33,732 nucleotides of DNA from Schoenoplectus triqueter (GCA_964058805.1 CAXKVV010001510.1:1-33732); one strand, 5' to 3'. Counted from the stretch's first letter, positions 9,601-20,471 are shown. Made by a program: numbers and translations. Notes: generated by a model from the sequence alone, not told the origin.

Positions 9601-12600
9601 CCCACAAATCACCCACAACACAGCACCTACCAGTATATGACTCCTAGCATTCTGATGTTGTAAAGTCTGACAACCATGCCAGAGAGCTTCCAAGGACGAT
9701 ATTAGAGGCTGAGAGTCGAAGGTAGCAACCCATGACCAGAGCTGTTGTGCTGTGTGAAAATCATCATTTTTCATAGAAATGATATGTGAATCATATAAAC
9801 GATGCCTATAATGTTGGGATTCAAATTGAAGCTTTATTTCTGAAGGTTGTCAAGATTGTGAAAATAAGTAGTTGTTAAGTGATCCCTCGTCTGTAAAAAT
9901 ATATTATGTGTATTGTCATTGTGTTTCCTGAAAATGTTGGTGAACTGCAATATCTACTTTATGTTAAGCTGGAAAATAAAGACAAATAATCACTTGCCTT
10001 TTCCAAAATTTTATATGGGCAAATGTTACAACAACAATAACAACAATAAAGCCTTTAATCCCAAATAAATTGGGATAGGCTAGAAATGAAAACCCAATCC
10101 GAAATAACATTATATGGGCAAATGTTGTTCCATAAAAATATTGCTTTTCATACATAGAAAAGCTCAAGTAGTTTATAAACTCATTCAACATTTGTTACAA
10201 AAAACATGATACAAAAACTTAAATTGCAGGTGGAACATTGGCCCTGTATTCTCTACTCTGTCGACATGCTAACATTGGCATCCTTTCATCAAGAAATTCA
10301 AATTCAAGAAAACTCTCAGATAATGGCCCATCGAATTTGAATCCAAGAAAACAAGGCAAGCTAGAGAAGTTTCTTGAAAGAAGCATATTTGCAAGGAGAA
10401 TGTTGCTCTTTGTTGCTATATTGGGCATGTGCATGCTGATTGGGGATGGCATTCTCACACCTGCCATATCTGGTATTTCTTTCGTTTTTTTTTTTTGCAT
10501 ATTCCATTTTCCTTGAGCTGTACTTTTTGGCCCTTATGTTTTATGTAAATTGTGAATTATTGCAGTGCTATCTGCAATAGATGGAATACGAGTGCCCTTT
10601 CCAAACTTTGGGAAAGGTAATCATCATAATTATGTGACACTAATTTAATCCCATCATCATCATTACTATTGTTATTGTAATTTATAACTTATCATCATTT
10701 ACTGGCTACCAATTATAAACAATGTTGTTACGAATTGTCAGATTTGATTTTCCTTTTTCTTGTTTTATAGTTAATAAAATAAAGATAAATTAAGACTCCA
10801 AAAATCATGAAGAAAAAGGAAATGAAATGAGAATTAAGAGTGAAAGATTAGTCAGACCTGGACAATACTGGTTTTCAGCCTGTTATCTGGACCAGCTCAT
10901 TTGCTGGAATAAGTTTCCCGAAAATTGTAAAGCCAAACTAAGCATAGAAACACTTCTCTATTTGAATTGAATTATTCAAAAGGAATTAAAGTGTTCACAA
11001 ATTTGCATTCCAATTAATTTCTGAATTCATCTGAACCTCTTAAGATATTGTAACAGTTGCTGTCGAGACTTTGTCAGCCACTATCCTTGTTGGTTTATTC
11101 CTTCTACAAAAGTTCGGGACCTCTCGTGTAAGCTTCATGTTTGCTCCTATTATGGCCTCCTGGACTTTGACTACCCCTATGATCGGCATATATAGCATTT
11201 TACGATATTACCCTCAAATTTTTAAAGCAATTTCTCCTCATTACATAGTCAGCTTCTTTCTTAGAAATAGAAGGTCAGGCTGGCAGTTGCTTGGTGGTAC
11301 AGTTTTATGCATCACAGGTGTGACAATTTGCAGTTTTCTTGTATTTTTATTCATTATGATCAATTAAATTTTGTTTTGAATTCTTGTTGTACTAATATAT
11401 ACTTTTACCATTGCAGGTGCTGAAGCAATGTTTGCTGATCTTGGTCATTTCAACAAGAGGTCCATTCAGGTTTTTGCTAGTGTTAAAATTTTAATTACAT
11501 AAAATTAAATTCCTTTTTGGATGCATTACTTTGAAATGATTTTAATCATATCTACTGCCTCCCGCAGGTCATATGTATATTAGCCTAATTTTTCCCCCAA
11601 GGATCTTTTGCTTAGATTAGAGGGTTTTTTTCATGACAACCTTTGAATAATACACTTTGCCAAATCCAAGCTTCCAAGGAGTTTGTATAATAAAGGATTT
11701 CCAATTTTCTCAAACAAATTATTTTTTTTCATGCAGATAGCATTTCTTTTCACCATATATCCTTCTCTTATTCTCACCTATGCGGGTCAAACCGCGTACC
11801 TAATAAGGCACCACAATGATTTTGGAGATGGGTTCTACAAGTTTGTGCCGAGACTCGTTTACTGGCCAATGTTTGTTATCGCAACATTAGCTGCCATTGT
11901 TGCAAGCCAGTCTCTTATATCAGCAAGTTTTTCTGTGATTAAGCAAGCTGTGGTGCTTGGCTACTTCCCTCGGGTGAAGGTGGTTCACACTTCTCAAAAT
12001 AACGAAGGACAGGTCTACTCTCCTGAAATTAACTACATTCTAATGTTTTTGTGTGTGGCTGTTGTGCTAGGATTTGGTGATGGAAAAGATATTGGAAATG
12101 CTTTTGGTATGTCATTTATTACAACTTTGTTTCTTTGTTGCAAATCAAACACAACATTTTTGTTAATCTTGCAAATGCTACATTACCCTTATTGCTGCTG
12201 CTAAGGAAAGTATTTGAGGACTTTAGGGTGATTGGAAAGGTAGCTCCTGTAAATGTTGAATAACTTTGCCTATGCCTATGGGCCTCAGCGTAAAAGTTCA
12301 AATTGTGCATAACCAAGCACTAGTTAAAATTTCATTAATTTGCATGTTTTCATAACCCTGTTTATAAGCTACTAGTGTCTTGTCCGTGTGTTGTTACGGT
12401 GATGTCTTTTAAAAATATAAAAATTCATATTTTCATGTAAAAAGAAAGGAAATAAAAATGAAAATAATTTAGTAATTAACGTAAATTTCAATCATGAATA
12501 CATAATTAATATAAAATAATTGCAGAATTGAGAGGAAAATTGACATTCAGAATTTAAGAAAAGTTGAAATTCATAATTGATGATAATCTAAGAAAAAAAG

Positions 12601-13952
12601 AAACAAAGTAGAGCAGTTATACTTCTAAATTATGCAGTATTTCTTGTAACAATCAAAATTGAAAGAAAATTATAACTTCAATACAAATGACCATAGAGAT
12701 AGTAACATTATTTGACAAATGACTCAATCCGATGACTGATATTAGCTCTAGAAATTCAACAAAATATGAATCTAATAAAAAATCTGAATAGTTACAGGAT
12801 CAGAATACTTACGTGCTTAATAATATGCCTATTTGGGTATCAACATAGACATGAGATGAGATTTTTTTTTTTTGAGGTAGCAATTGATAGACTGCTAAAG
12901 ATTAATCAAAGAGAGATTAATCAAAGAGACGTTAATTGTTTTACATCTAGGCCTATTTGGGTATTCAGTGCAGACATGGGATTTGGAGTTATTTGTATCT
13001 AGCTGAAGTATCACGTACTTATGATATAAGAACCATAGTAAAAGAAAATATTACCTGCCATTGTGGAGTACTGACAAATTGAAATTTTCTTGATGTTGCA
13101 GGTATTGTGGTGATTCTTGTTATGTTTATAACTACTATTCTGATAACTCTAGTTATGATCATAGTTTGGGGAACCCCTCTCCTCCTAGCAGGGTTATACT
13201 TCGTGGTCTTCTTCATTCTAGAGGGTACCTATGTTTCTGCTGTCATGACCAAGTTTGTCGAAGGAGGCTGGCTTCCATTTGCCGTCTCCATAATCCTGGC
13301 ATTTATCATGTTTGGCTGGTACTATGGGAGACAAAAGAAGGTGGAATATGAAATGACAAACAAAATAACACTTGAATGTCTCTCTAGCCTCTTGTCAGGA
13401 CCTGATGTGCAACGGGTCCCTGGTCTGTGCTTCTTTTACACCAATATACAAGATGGCTTGACCCCTATACTTGGTCATTACATTCATAACATGAAGTCTC
13501 TCCACAAGGTCACAGTTTTCATCACTCTCAGGTACTTGCTGGTGGCTAAGGTGGCACCAAATGAGAGGATGATATTCAGGCGGTTTGGAATCAGAGGGAT
13601 TTATGGATGTGTAATTCAGTATGGATATGCTGACTTTCGTAACCCTGAAGGTGATGATTTTGTAACTCAAGTAACGCGCAGTTTGAGAGATTACTTGGAG
13701 AGGAACCATGAGGGGCTGTTTGAGGGTGATCATATGGAAGAGGAAATCATGCAATTGGAGGCAGCTAGATCAGTTGGAGTCGTGCATGTGAGGGGTAAGA
13801 CTAGGTTCTATATCAGCAAAGATGCTGGGTGGACAGATAAGGTGTTGCTTCAGTTTTATGAGTTCCTACATAGCAATTGTCGGTCAGCATTGCCTTCTCT
13901 GGGGGTCCCACTTCTAGAAAGTCTGGAGATTGGTATGCTGTACAAGGCTTAA
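6623..13952 (+). CDS. HAK: HAK/KUP/KT-family potassium transporter, eight coding exons
   Basis: Coding exons are 6623-6730, 7320-7539, 10230-10472, 10566-10616, 11057-11317, 11417-11469, 11737-12106 and 13102-13952. All introns are GT-AG and phases join cleanly to 718 aa. Family marks in order: GVVFGGLVTSPLYVY (about 51-65, first helix), ADDHGEGGT (about 104-112), GDGILTPAIS (181-190), GTSRVSF, CITGAEAMFADLGHF (about 292-305), GGTVLC, YAGQTAYL, FGDGKDIGNAFG, then a cytosolic tail with YTNIQDGLTPILGHY and a final HVRGKTRF segment. About 12 hydrophobic spans are visible, the family's usual number. The family moves K+ into cells, usually with protons, across the plasma membrane or tonoplast. Length fits the family and the tail is short, most like the HAK5-containing group, but the subclade is not settled by eye. 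Oddity: the family motif is G-D-(L/I)-x-T-S-P-L-Y, and here Asp is Gly56; E109 and E297, both in conserved motifs, remain. The start is the first ATG after the TATA box; Met5 is an alternative. Confidence 0.93.
8668..8735 (+). mobile_element. Possible left-arm fragment of the Mutator-type MITE family
   Basis: It begins GAAAGGAGAGATCACATGTC and includes TTGACAATCTT, resembling the left arm of the complete element 150 bp downstream (GAGGAGGGATCACTTGACAA, then TTGACAATCTTGA). No matching right arm or target duplication was found, so it is either a fragment or a chance local duplication. Confidence 0.4.
8811..8819. repeat. Target duplication, left copy (9 bp)
   Basis: TTTAAGTAT, exactly repeated at 9097-9105 on the other side of the MITE. 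Nine bases is the signature length for Mutator-like transposition. Confidence 0.75.
8820..9096. mobile_element. Mutator-type MITE in intron 2
   Basis: The left end is GAGGAGGGATCACTTGACAA, and the right end on the minus strand is GGATCATTGACGATATTT. Both arms continue with a GACAATCTTGA-like and a GGGATTCCA-like word. It is flanked by an exact 9-bp duplication (TTTAAGTAT). The right end seems to lack the outermost few bases of the GAGNNGGGATC terminus. The arms match the elements at 23340-23731 and 25365-25703. It is non-coding and would depend on a Mutator-type transposase in trans. Confidence 0.75.
9097..9105. repeat. Target duplication, right copy (9 bp)
   Basis: TTTAAGTAT, identical to 8811-8819. 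Confidence 0.75.
9505..9774 (-). pseudogene. LINE (non-LTR retrotransposon) C-terminal remnant
   Basis: An 89-residue open frame antisense to the host gene contains LWSWVATF near its start and AVLWVICGERNRAIFN in the middle. This is the LW-x-IW-x-ERN-x-R-x-F-type motif typical of the C-terminal region of plant LINE reverse transcriptase proteins and related host copies. The reverse transcriptase core is absent, so this is a 5'-truncated dead copy, as expected for LINE insertions. The frame ends at a stop at 9505, and sequence to about 9290 may be its 3' untranslated part. It lies inside intron 2 and should be spliced out. Confidence 0.7.
10011..10027. repeat. Target duplication, left copy (17 bp)
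   Basis: TTATATGGGCAAATGTT, repeated perfectly at 10110-10126 on the other side of the short insertion. Confidence 0.9.
10028..10109 (-). mobile_element. SINE-like insertion, 5'-truncated, with TTG tail
   Basis: The 82 bp insert reads on the minus strand through GGGATTAAAGGCTTTATT and ends in TTGTTGTTATTGTTGTTGT. A (TTG)n tail after an AGGCTTT-like word is typical of dispersed plant SINE-type retroposons of the Au-like kind. A perfect 17-bp target duplication flanks it, the length expected for LINE-machinery retroposition. It lies 120 bases before the exon 3 acceptor of the transporter gene. The perfect duplication implies a fairly recent insertion. The tRNA-derived head is missing, so the family name is tentative. 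Confidence 0.75.
10110..10126. repeat. Target duplication, right copy (17 bp)
   Basis: TTATATGGGCAAATGTT, identical to 10011-10027. Confidence 0.9.
12107..13101 (+). other. Intron 7 of the transporter gene
   Basis: The donor is TTTG|GTATGT and the acceptor TGTTGCAG|GT. It is AT-rich, with a tandem pair of 15-bp units (ATTAATCAAAGAGAG then ATTAATCAAAGAGAC, about 12901-12930) and two similar segments sharing GCCTATTTGGGTAT at about 12827 and 12951. No transposon ends were identified. Confidence 0.8.
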
Positions 13953-14137
13953 AATTAAGGTAGGTGTTGAATAGAGCAATTTCAGGTTTTTTTTTATTGT
14001 TCATATCTTCATATTGAATGGTGCTGTGACTTTGAGATGAGTTTGTGGATTGAATCCCCTCTAGGAGAGTTGCACATGTAGTTCTTGCTTATACTGCTAT
14101 AGTGTTTCTAATCATTGCTCTGAACTAGAATATAGTA

Positions 14138-14143
14138 AATAAA
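14138..14143 (+). terminator. Candidate poly(A) signal of the transporter gene
   Basis: AATAAA lies 186 bases after the stop codon, within the usual range for plant 3' untranslated regions. Plant signals are degenerate, so the true site may differ. Confidence 0.4.
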
Positions 14144-14149
14144 GTTCAT

Positions 14150-15900
14150 GGTTATATTTTTTCCCCAAGAATTCATGTATAGTGTTGCTAGATTGAAAAT
14201 AGCCATAAATCATAGTTTGAGGAGTTTCTGTCACATGTGCTTGGTGCCCTACAGTTTACGTCCACCCATCTTATTTACTGGTCATCTGAAAAACAGGCAT
14301 GATGTGGGTCTTATTAACAGTTTAATACTAGACCGTGACATGTCTTAGAGGAAGGGGAAAAAGCTTACGGTCTCTATTCGAGCCCTTGCAAATCTCATCG
14401 CTTAAATAGGATGCAAGCAAAACTTTGGTACATACAAGAGAAACCAGTTGGTCATGTCCTGAGAGCAGATGTATAAGGAATAAAGAGAGAAAAAAAAGTA
14501 AGATTTACTGTCATGGTTTGTTCAGTCCCTATGATCTTTTGTTTCTCACAAAAGTGTGGCACATCTTTTATGAACTTCATGTTCTCTCTTGTAATGGTTT
14601 GCTGGTTTCTAAATGTCAACATGATAGGCATGATGGACCGTGAGCTTTTTTTTTTTATAACTAGCTCAGATTATAAAAGTTGTGTCGCTGAATTGTATAG
14701 TCAGCGTCTTAGCAAATGTCAATTTGTGGGTTGTTAAACTATTCTATTATGGATCTCATGTACGAAAATTGTAGTCCTGTTGTACTTCTATCCATATGTT
14801 CTTGTTTCATTTTTATTTTACCAATTATATTAAATTTGAGAAATTCCACTTATATGCGCAGAAGTAATTCTTATTGAACTAAAATTTTCAATTTTTAACG
14901 GTGCTTTGCGCCATTCAGAATTAAAGCTAATTTTCCTTTTCCCATTAATATAAGATTTTGGGGTCATACGGCTGAAAATGCTTAATTTTTCTTTTTTTTT
15001 TAAATGTCTTCTGTCGTCCACCATTCGAGTGTGCCACGTCACCACATTACATATTTGACTTAAAAGTTCCCATTAATCTAGGATTTTGTACATTATTTTG
15101 CGTTTGAAAGAATAAAAATTCCCATGTCCTACACAAGGTGGTCCGAACAAAACTGTCCCATGTGAGCCCAAAGAAGAAAAAAGAAAAGCCTTAATTATTA
15201 TTTCATTTCAAACAAAGGCACTGAATTCTATAAGAAATCCAAAGTGAGGTTCCAAGGACCCATCACCGTGGCCTAACTGGGCCTAAAAGAGCGCTATAAA
15301 GATCTCTGCCATGGAGTCTTCTTCTTTACGCATTGAACTTTATTAGATTTTCCCAAATGTTTGTGGGCCAATGCTCACATTCTCTTCAATTTTTCCTCTC
15401 TCATGCATGGAGGAGCAAACACTTCTATATTACATTTACTTTCCTTTAGTCAAACCGCAGTATATTATTCTACTTTGGCATGAGAATTTGATTATAAGAG
15501 AGAGGGGGAGAGAGGAAAATTGCACAAAAGGAGTTCAACCACCTGATATTATTTTTTAAAGAAAGAATGTTATTTTGGGAAATTAATCAGAAAGAAAGTT
15601 GGTCCGATGGTAACTGGAAGTTAATGCTTCAGTCTAAGCACTGTAAAAATGGACAGAGAAACTTTAATTAATCAGCAGTGCAGCGCTAAAGTCTAGAAAC
15701 ATATTTCGGAGCAAACGTTTAAGGCTGTTTTAACTGTGTAAAACCACTAAAACCCGGTTTTTGAAAGGATGCAACAAATATAAATTATAACATAGTCAAT
15801 ATTATAAGACTAGTTTTACTCGAAAAACGAAAAAGATTATTTATAAGAATCGTGTCGTGAAATCACAAAAGAACAAAGGCATAACATATATATCGAGTAA
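14150..15900. other. Intergenic region downstream of the transporter gene
   Basis: No gene was recognised. Overlapping frames at 14148-14348, 14425-14643 and 14513-14737 are short and of unremarkable composition. The stretch at 15120-15310 is somewhat GC-richer and holds a CTATAAA at 15294-15300, but no coding frame follows it. Confidence 0.5.
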
Positions 15901-15901
15901 A

Positions 15902-16287
15902 GCACTCTTAGGAGCACAAAACTCCTCCGTAATATTAACTCAAAAAATATATCAAATGATTTTTAAATTTTGATTTATCATTCTTATTTAATTCTTCATA
16001 TTAAAATCTTATGAAGTACAAAAAATTGGAGTGTTTCTAGTTTTCTATGTCACTCTTGTTAATTTTTAAAAATCAACTTTAAAAATAATAATAATATATT
16101 TAATATTTGTACATTATTTTTAAAAATTAAAAAGAGCGATTTAGAAAACTCAAAACACCCCATATTTTTGTACCACACAAGATTTCAATATGAAAAATTT
16201 AATGAGAATGATAAATCAAAATTTGAAAATAATTTAACATATTTTTTGAGTTAGAATTACGGAGGGGCTCTGTGCTCTTAGGAGCAC
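15902..16287. mobile_element. Foldback MITE 1 of a three-element cluster
   Basis: The left arm contains TTAGGAGCACAAAACTCCTC, and the right arm on the minus strand contains CTAAGAGCACAGAGCCCCTC. Both continue CCGTAAT and then AACTCAAAAAATAT. The arms pair over roughly 170 bases each, leaving a short loop. The outermost ends are themselves small palindromes (CTCTTAGGAGC-like). A single left arm of a related element occurs at 29577-29705. A target duplication could not be read. Confidence 0.8.
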
Positions 16288-16298
16288 GCTAGCTTTAT

Positions 16299-16675
16299 GT
16301 GTGTGTGTGTGTGTTATGGTGCTTTGCAAAGCAAAAAATTCATATTATTTTGGGGTAAAATTTAATATCCCGAGGATTGAAATGGTCAATCTAAGTTGTT
16401 TAATAATTTCTTCATATCAAAATCTTGTGGGATATTAAATTTCATGATTTTTTGAGTTTTCTAGCTATTTTTTAAATTATTTTTAAAATCAGCCTCGTTG
16501 ACATAAAAAATAGTCTATTTCAGGGTTGATTTTAAAAATAATTTAAAACATAAATAGAAAGCTCAAAAAATCATTAAATTAGATTGACCATTTGAGACCT
16601 CGGGATATTAAATCTCACCCCAAAGCAATATGAGTTTTTTACTTTGCAAAGTACCATAACACACACACACACATA
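16299..16675. mobile_element. Foldback MITE 2, ending in GT/AC dinucleotides
   Basis: The left arm begins GTTATGGTGCTTTGCAAAGC (16313), and the right arm on the minus strand begins GTTATGGTACTTTGCAAAGT (from 16660). Both continue through TTTGGGGT, TTAATATCCCGAGG and AATGGTCAATCTAA. Outside the arms lie a (GT)n run on the left and an (AC)n run on the right, which also pair. The inner part shares TTTTTTGAGTTTTCTA with element 1. No coding capacity. Confidence 0.8.
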
Positions 16676-16711
16676 TATATAGAGAGAGAGATAAAGACTA
16701 AAATACAACGC

Positions 16712-17007
16712 GTTAAAATCTCAAAATTCAATTAAAAATGACTGAATCAAACTGTTCAATTTATTCTCCATATCAAATTCTTGTATAAAATAAAAATTTA
16801 TATTTTTTTTAAAAAAATTGAGTAGAAACAAATCATCACTAGTGGATGATCCAAAATTTTGAAATTAAGCAATATTTTCTTGACTCAAAAAATAGCAAAA
16901 AAATTTAAAAATATATAAAATTTAATTTTCTATAAGAATTTGTTATAGAGGATAAATTGAATGATTTGGATCAATCATTTTTAATTTAAATTTTAAAATT
17001 TTGACAC
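16712..17007. mobile_element. Foldback MITE 3 of the cluster
   Basis: The left arm reads GTTAAAATCTCAAAATTCAA and then AAAAATGACTGAATCAAAC and TTCAATTTATTCTC. The right arm on the minus strand reads GTGTCAAAATTTTAAAATTT and then AAAAATGATTGATCCAAAT and TTCAATTTATCCTC. The arms pair over more than 100 bases. It starts about 37 bases after element 2. Ends and target duplication are uncertain. Confidence 0.7.
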
Positions 17008-18859
17008 AGTACACAAATGCATCCTCACAACGTTTTTAACCCTTCCTATATATATATATTACCGTTCGCCTTTTACCTTTTAACTATTTTGTAATGGTAA
17101 TTCCTTCCAAGTTCTTGAACCGAGGACGTAAAGTGAAAATATCTTCTTCTAGCTGTTTCTTTCGATGAAAAGGTATTTGTGAATTGTTAAGGATTTTAAT
17201 GTTATAAAAAGTTTGTGATACTACCGTATGTCAGAAATTAACTTTTTTTTTAATTCATTAATAAGGATTTGAAGTTCAAATATCAGATTGAATTGTTATC
17301 TCATTCATGATATATAGATGTATCCGCGTAGAAGATTATATATGTTTTTTCATATATAATACACCAAGTCGTTAATTTCCCAAAATTAATCAATCATAGA
17401 CTCGTAGTTGACTAGAGTTATTCATTTTTTTCCCTGATAACTTGATATAATATAAAATAAACTTTGAAATTCATAAAATTTTCCTTAGACATATCTCTCG
17501 TCACAAAACATCTGATAGTGCAGATTTTGATGCATAGAATAATCAAAAGTGTAAATATATGCGTGAATCGTTATAACATATTGATTGTGAACCTAGCTTG
17601 TATATTTATAGTTGTTAACATTAAATTAAATTAAATTTCTGTAAGGTTAATACTTGTAGAAAAAACTTAAACAACTATTTCTGAAATTCTTCTATTGCAT
17701 GAAAATTTATGCACGCTTTAAATTTTGCATTAATAATTGATAAATGATGGGACATTGGTGATAATTAGTAAGCATGGGTTAATGTAATTAAGGAAAAGAT
17801 GAGATCAAGCCTATCAAATTTTATTCGAAGTGATTACAAGGTTGCATTCGAAGTTTACAAAAACCCAAAACTTGATCTGACCCGATAATCAATCACCTTA
17901 CAAATCGGGCGGGTCAAATTGTTTTCGAGTCGAATAAGATTATATACGGTTTAATTTCGGATACATAGTGATATCAGATTCGATATATTCCGGATTAATC
18001 ATTTTCAGACTCGGTACATTATGGATCAGAACAATTATTTCACTCGGATAGTCAGGGTTCAGATTTTATCGGGTTCCGGACCAATCTGGATAGTAGTTAA
18101 TTAAGGTGTCAGATTTTTCTTGATTCAAATCACAGTAAGTTACGGATAATAAGATGCAAATTTCAGATATAAATCAACAAATTTAAATTATATTTGAATC
18201 ACATTAACTGATTTATTTAGACTCACATCATTTTTTTATTTTGAGTTATGCTAAGATAAATATTTTATAAAATATATGTGTTTTATATTTAAAATTAAAT
18301 TACTCAATTTAATTATATTATTTTGGATTTTATGGTCAAATATTCAAGTTAAATTAATAATATTTAATATTTAAAAATATCATGATTAATGCATATATGT
18401 TTAATAAAGGGTTTATAACAAATTTATGAATTTGTCTATTTATTAAAAATAAAAATTATGTTCAATTTTAGTGATTTAGAAAAATACACTGAATATAAAA
18501 TTTTAACTATAAAAATATCTTTGTACATATATTAAGAATCATATGAACTAAATAGAACAAAATATTGTATGCAGGGTATTGATCATTCTCGGTTCGGGTT
18601 AGTTTAGATTTGGATAATTACCTATTTGGGTATCATATAGTTTTAAATCGCTTTGAATTCAGATTTTTTCGGTTAACGTGTCACATCATATTGGATAATT
18701 TATATACGGATATCTAATATTTACGGATTTATTTAGATTCATATTTCTTCGGATTCGGTCAATTATGGGTTCAGATCATTCAATTCTCTGATTTTAGCAG
18801 ATCCGAGTCGGGTTTGGATTAATCAATTATTTGGCGGACTATTTCGATCGGATCAACCT

Positions 18860-19212
18860 TTGCCATGTGTACAATCCGATCTGATCTAAATCTATCTTGA
18901 CTCGAAATGATCTAAAAATTGTTGTGTTGGGTACGAATAGATCTGACCCGATTTATTTAATTATATTTTTTGGATTTGTTTTTGTGATTTAATATTAATC
19001 AAAGATTATATATACTAATTAAAATTAATTATATATTAATTAATATTAAATTATATGATACATAAAAAGATTAATATATACTTAATTATTTTATTCGGAT
19101 CAGGTTGAATCGGGCTGAAGAAACTTTGACTTGATTTTAAATGGATCAAATCAGGTCTAGAAAAATAATAAAATAATGATAACCCAGTCCGATCCGACTC
19201 ATTTACACCCTA
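18860..19212. mobile_element. Degenerate non-coding element remnant
   Basis: The right edge on the minus strand reads GGGTGTAAATGAGTCGGATC. The left edge contains GTGTACAATCCGATCTGATC. The inside holds GATCTGACCCGATT and CGGATCAGGTTGAATCGGGC. The two edges share only a weak GTGTA-AAT start, so the boundaries are approximate. A related piece lies at 19790-19955. Confidence 0.35.
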
Positions 19213-19599
19213 AGATTGCTATGTCATCCCCTTTTAATCTAATCTATATTAAAAGTAATTGCATTTTATTTGTATTTTTTTATCATATTTGAATCCCATA
19301 AAATATGAAGATAATTTTATTATTAACCTCATATTTATAATCTAACAATTTGATATGATTATCTTATTGATATCAATATTTGTATAGGATTATTTGATAA
19401 AAAATAGTTAAATAGTATTAACTAATATTGTAAACGATCTAATAACTCAAGTAATAGTTAACCATAATAACCTCCAATAAATCATATATTTAATCCTTCA
19501 TGGCACAAATTAAAGCTTAAAATTATGGATTATTTTGATAACCTTAAGAATGACCTTTTAAATATATATATATAAATAGAAATAGAAAATTAATTATAG

Positions 19600-19720
19600 A
19601 TATATTATTTTAGGTATAGATTGATAACGTTTTCAAATTTCATGCAATTTTTTTATCATTTGATAGTCTATTAAATATCATTAAATTAGAACTATTGTAA
19701 ATTATATAAATTTTGATGAT
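19600..19720. mobile_element. Internal fragment of the Mutator-type MITE family
   Basis: AGATTGATAACG, AAATTTCATGCAATTTTTTT and ATCATTTGATAGTCTATTAA match, with substitutions, the corresponding centre of 23340-23731 (AGATTGATGGTC, AAATTTCATACAATTTCATT and CGTTTAATAGTCCATCAAA). Both termini are missing. Confidence 0.55.
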
Positions 19721-20383
19721 CCATGATTATGAATAAATAAGTCTGTTATGGATTAAAATTTTTTGATCCGTCTCATTTAGTATCTTCAACTCTAGTTATA
19801 TATTAATTAATATTAAATTACTTAAAATTATATAAAATATAATTAATAAATACTTAAAAATTTTATACGGATCGGATGAGATTGTAACCAGATTAAATCG
19901 GATCAGGTTAAAAAAAATATATTCCGATTTTTTTAAATGAATTTAGAATAAAAAATAATAAAATAATATACCCCGTGCAACCCGTTGATCCGTAGCAGAC
20001 CATCCTAAAATGACAGGCGTGAATCGATCTAGACAGTTCATTTAAAATCCCACGGTAGGAAGTGGAGAAACTAATACCAGAATCCGCATCAGAAATCGGA
20101 TCAAATACGATCGCTACCTAGTAAATACTAAATAGTAAATAGTAGGCTTGTTTCAAGTTCTAACGATTTAAAAAAATATATTAAAATTCAAGGAACAAAT
20201 CACGATAAAGAAGAGCAACAACCCTGCCTTTTCCCTTTGGTTGGCGTCTTTGTCTTTGATCTTTTTTCTTTTTCGAAAATTCTAATCTTTTTTCCATTGA
20301 CCGAGGCTACCTCCTATTCACCTAAGTGGACGCCACTTTTTAATTTTATTTTTTACCGCCAGGCCAAACGGCCTCCTCTCTTT

Positions 20384-20390
20384 TATTTAA
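20384..20390 (+). promoter_or_regulatory. Probable TATA box of the XRI1-like gene
   Basis: TATTTAA lies 82-88 bases before the start codon, following a GC-richer CCAGGCCAAACGGCC segment. Transcription would start near 20415-20420, giving a leader of about 55 bases. Inferred from spacing only. Confidence 0.45.
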
Positions 20391-20471
20391 GAGCATTCAC
20401 CACTCAGTTCATGAACCAAACTCTTTGCTCTTAGACTACACAACATAAAGAGAGACAGAGACGACACACAC

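Larger units (their letters stand above)
7540..10229 (+). other. Intron 2 of the transporter gene, 2.7 kb, transposon-laden
   Basis: The donor is GAAG|GTAATT and the acceptor AAATTGCAG|GT. It is far longer than the other introns of the gene because it holds a Mutator-type MITE (8820-9096), a possible fragment of the same family (8668-8735), a LINE remnant (9505-9774) and a SINE-like insertion (10028-10109). The part at 7800-8110 is GC-richer and carries GGGGCCTGACCCCCCATGA-like text that resembles decayed transposon sequence, but no ends were identified. Confidence 0.85.
17008..20380. other. Intergenic, AT-rich, full of decayed repeats
   Basis: No gene was recognised. From about 17850 to 20000 the DNA is studded with GGATTCGG, TCGGATCGG and GATCCGA words typical of very old non-coding plant elements. 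Two pieces are alike: 18960-19190 and 19790-19955 both carry TATATTAATTAATATTAAAT and then CGGATCAGGTT. A right edge with GATCCGACTCATTTACACCC lies at about 19190-19210. A fragment of the Mutator-type MITE family lies at 19600-19720. Confidence 0.5.

Noticed and set aside
10219..10500. 93-codon minus-strand frame
   Set aside because: It is the reverse of transporter exon 3 (GDGILTPAIS on the plus strand).
13395..13754. 119-codon open frame on the minus strand
   Set aside because: It is antisense to the last transporter exon, which is clearly coding on the plus strand with conserved family motifs; no recognisable protein similarity.
15294..15300. CTATAAA as a promoter of a gene after 15.3 kb
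   Set aside because: The following ATG opens only a very short frame and no splice continuation or similarity was found.
16299..16312. (GT)n run as an independent microsatellite
   Set aside because: It is mirrored by an (AC)n run on the far side of the foldback element, so it is better described as part of that inverted structure.
20150..20471. SOG1-type DNA-damage motif CTT(N)7AAG upstream of the XRI1-like gene
   Set aside because: Only near misses were found (CTT-N6-AAG at about 20380 and CTT-N5-AAG at about 20147), not the exact spacing.
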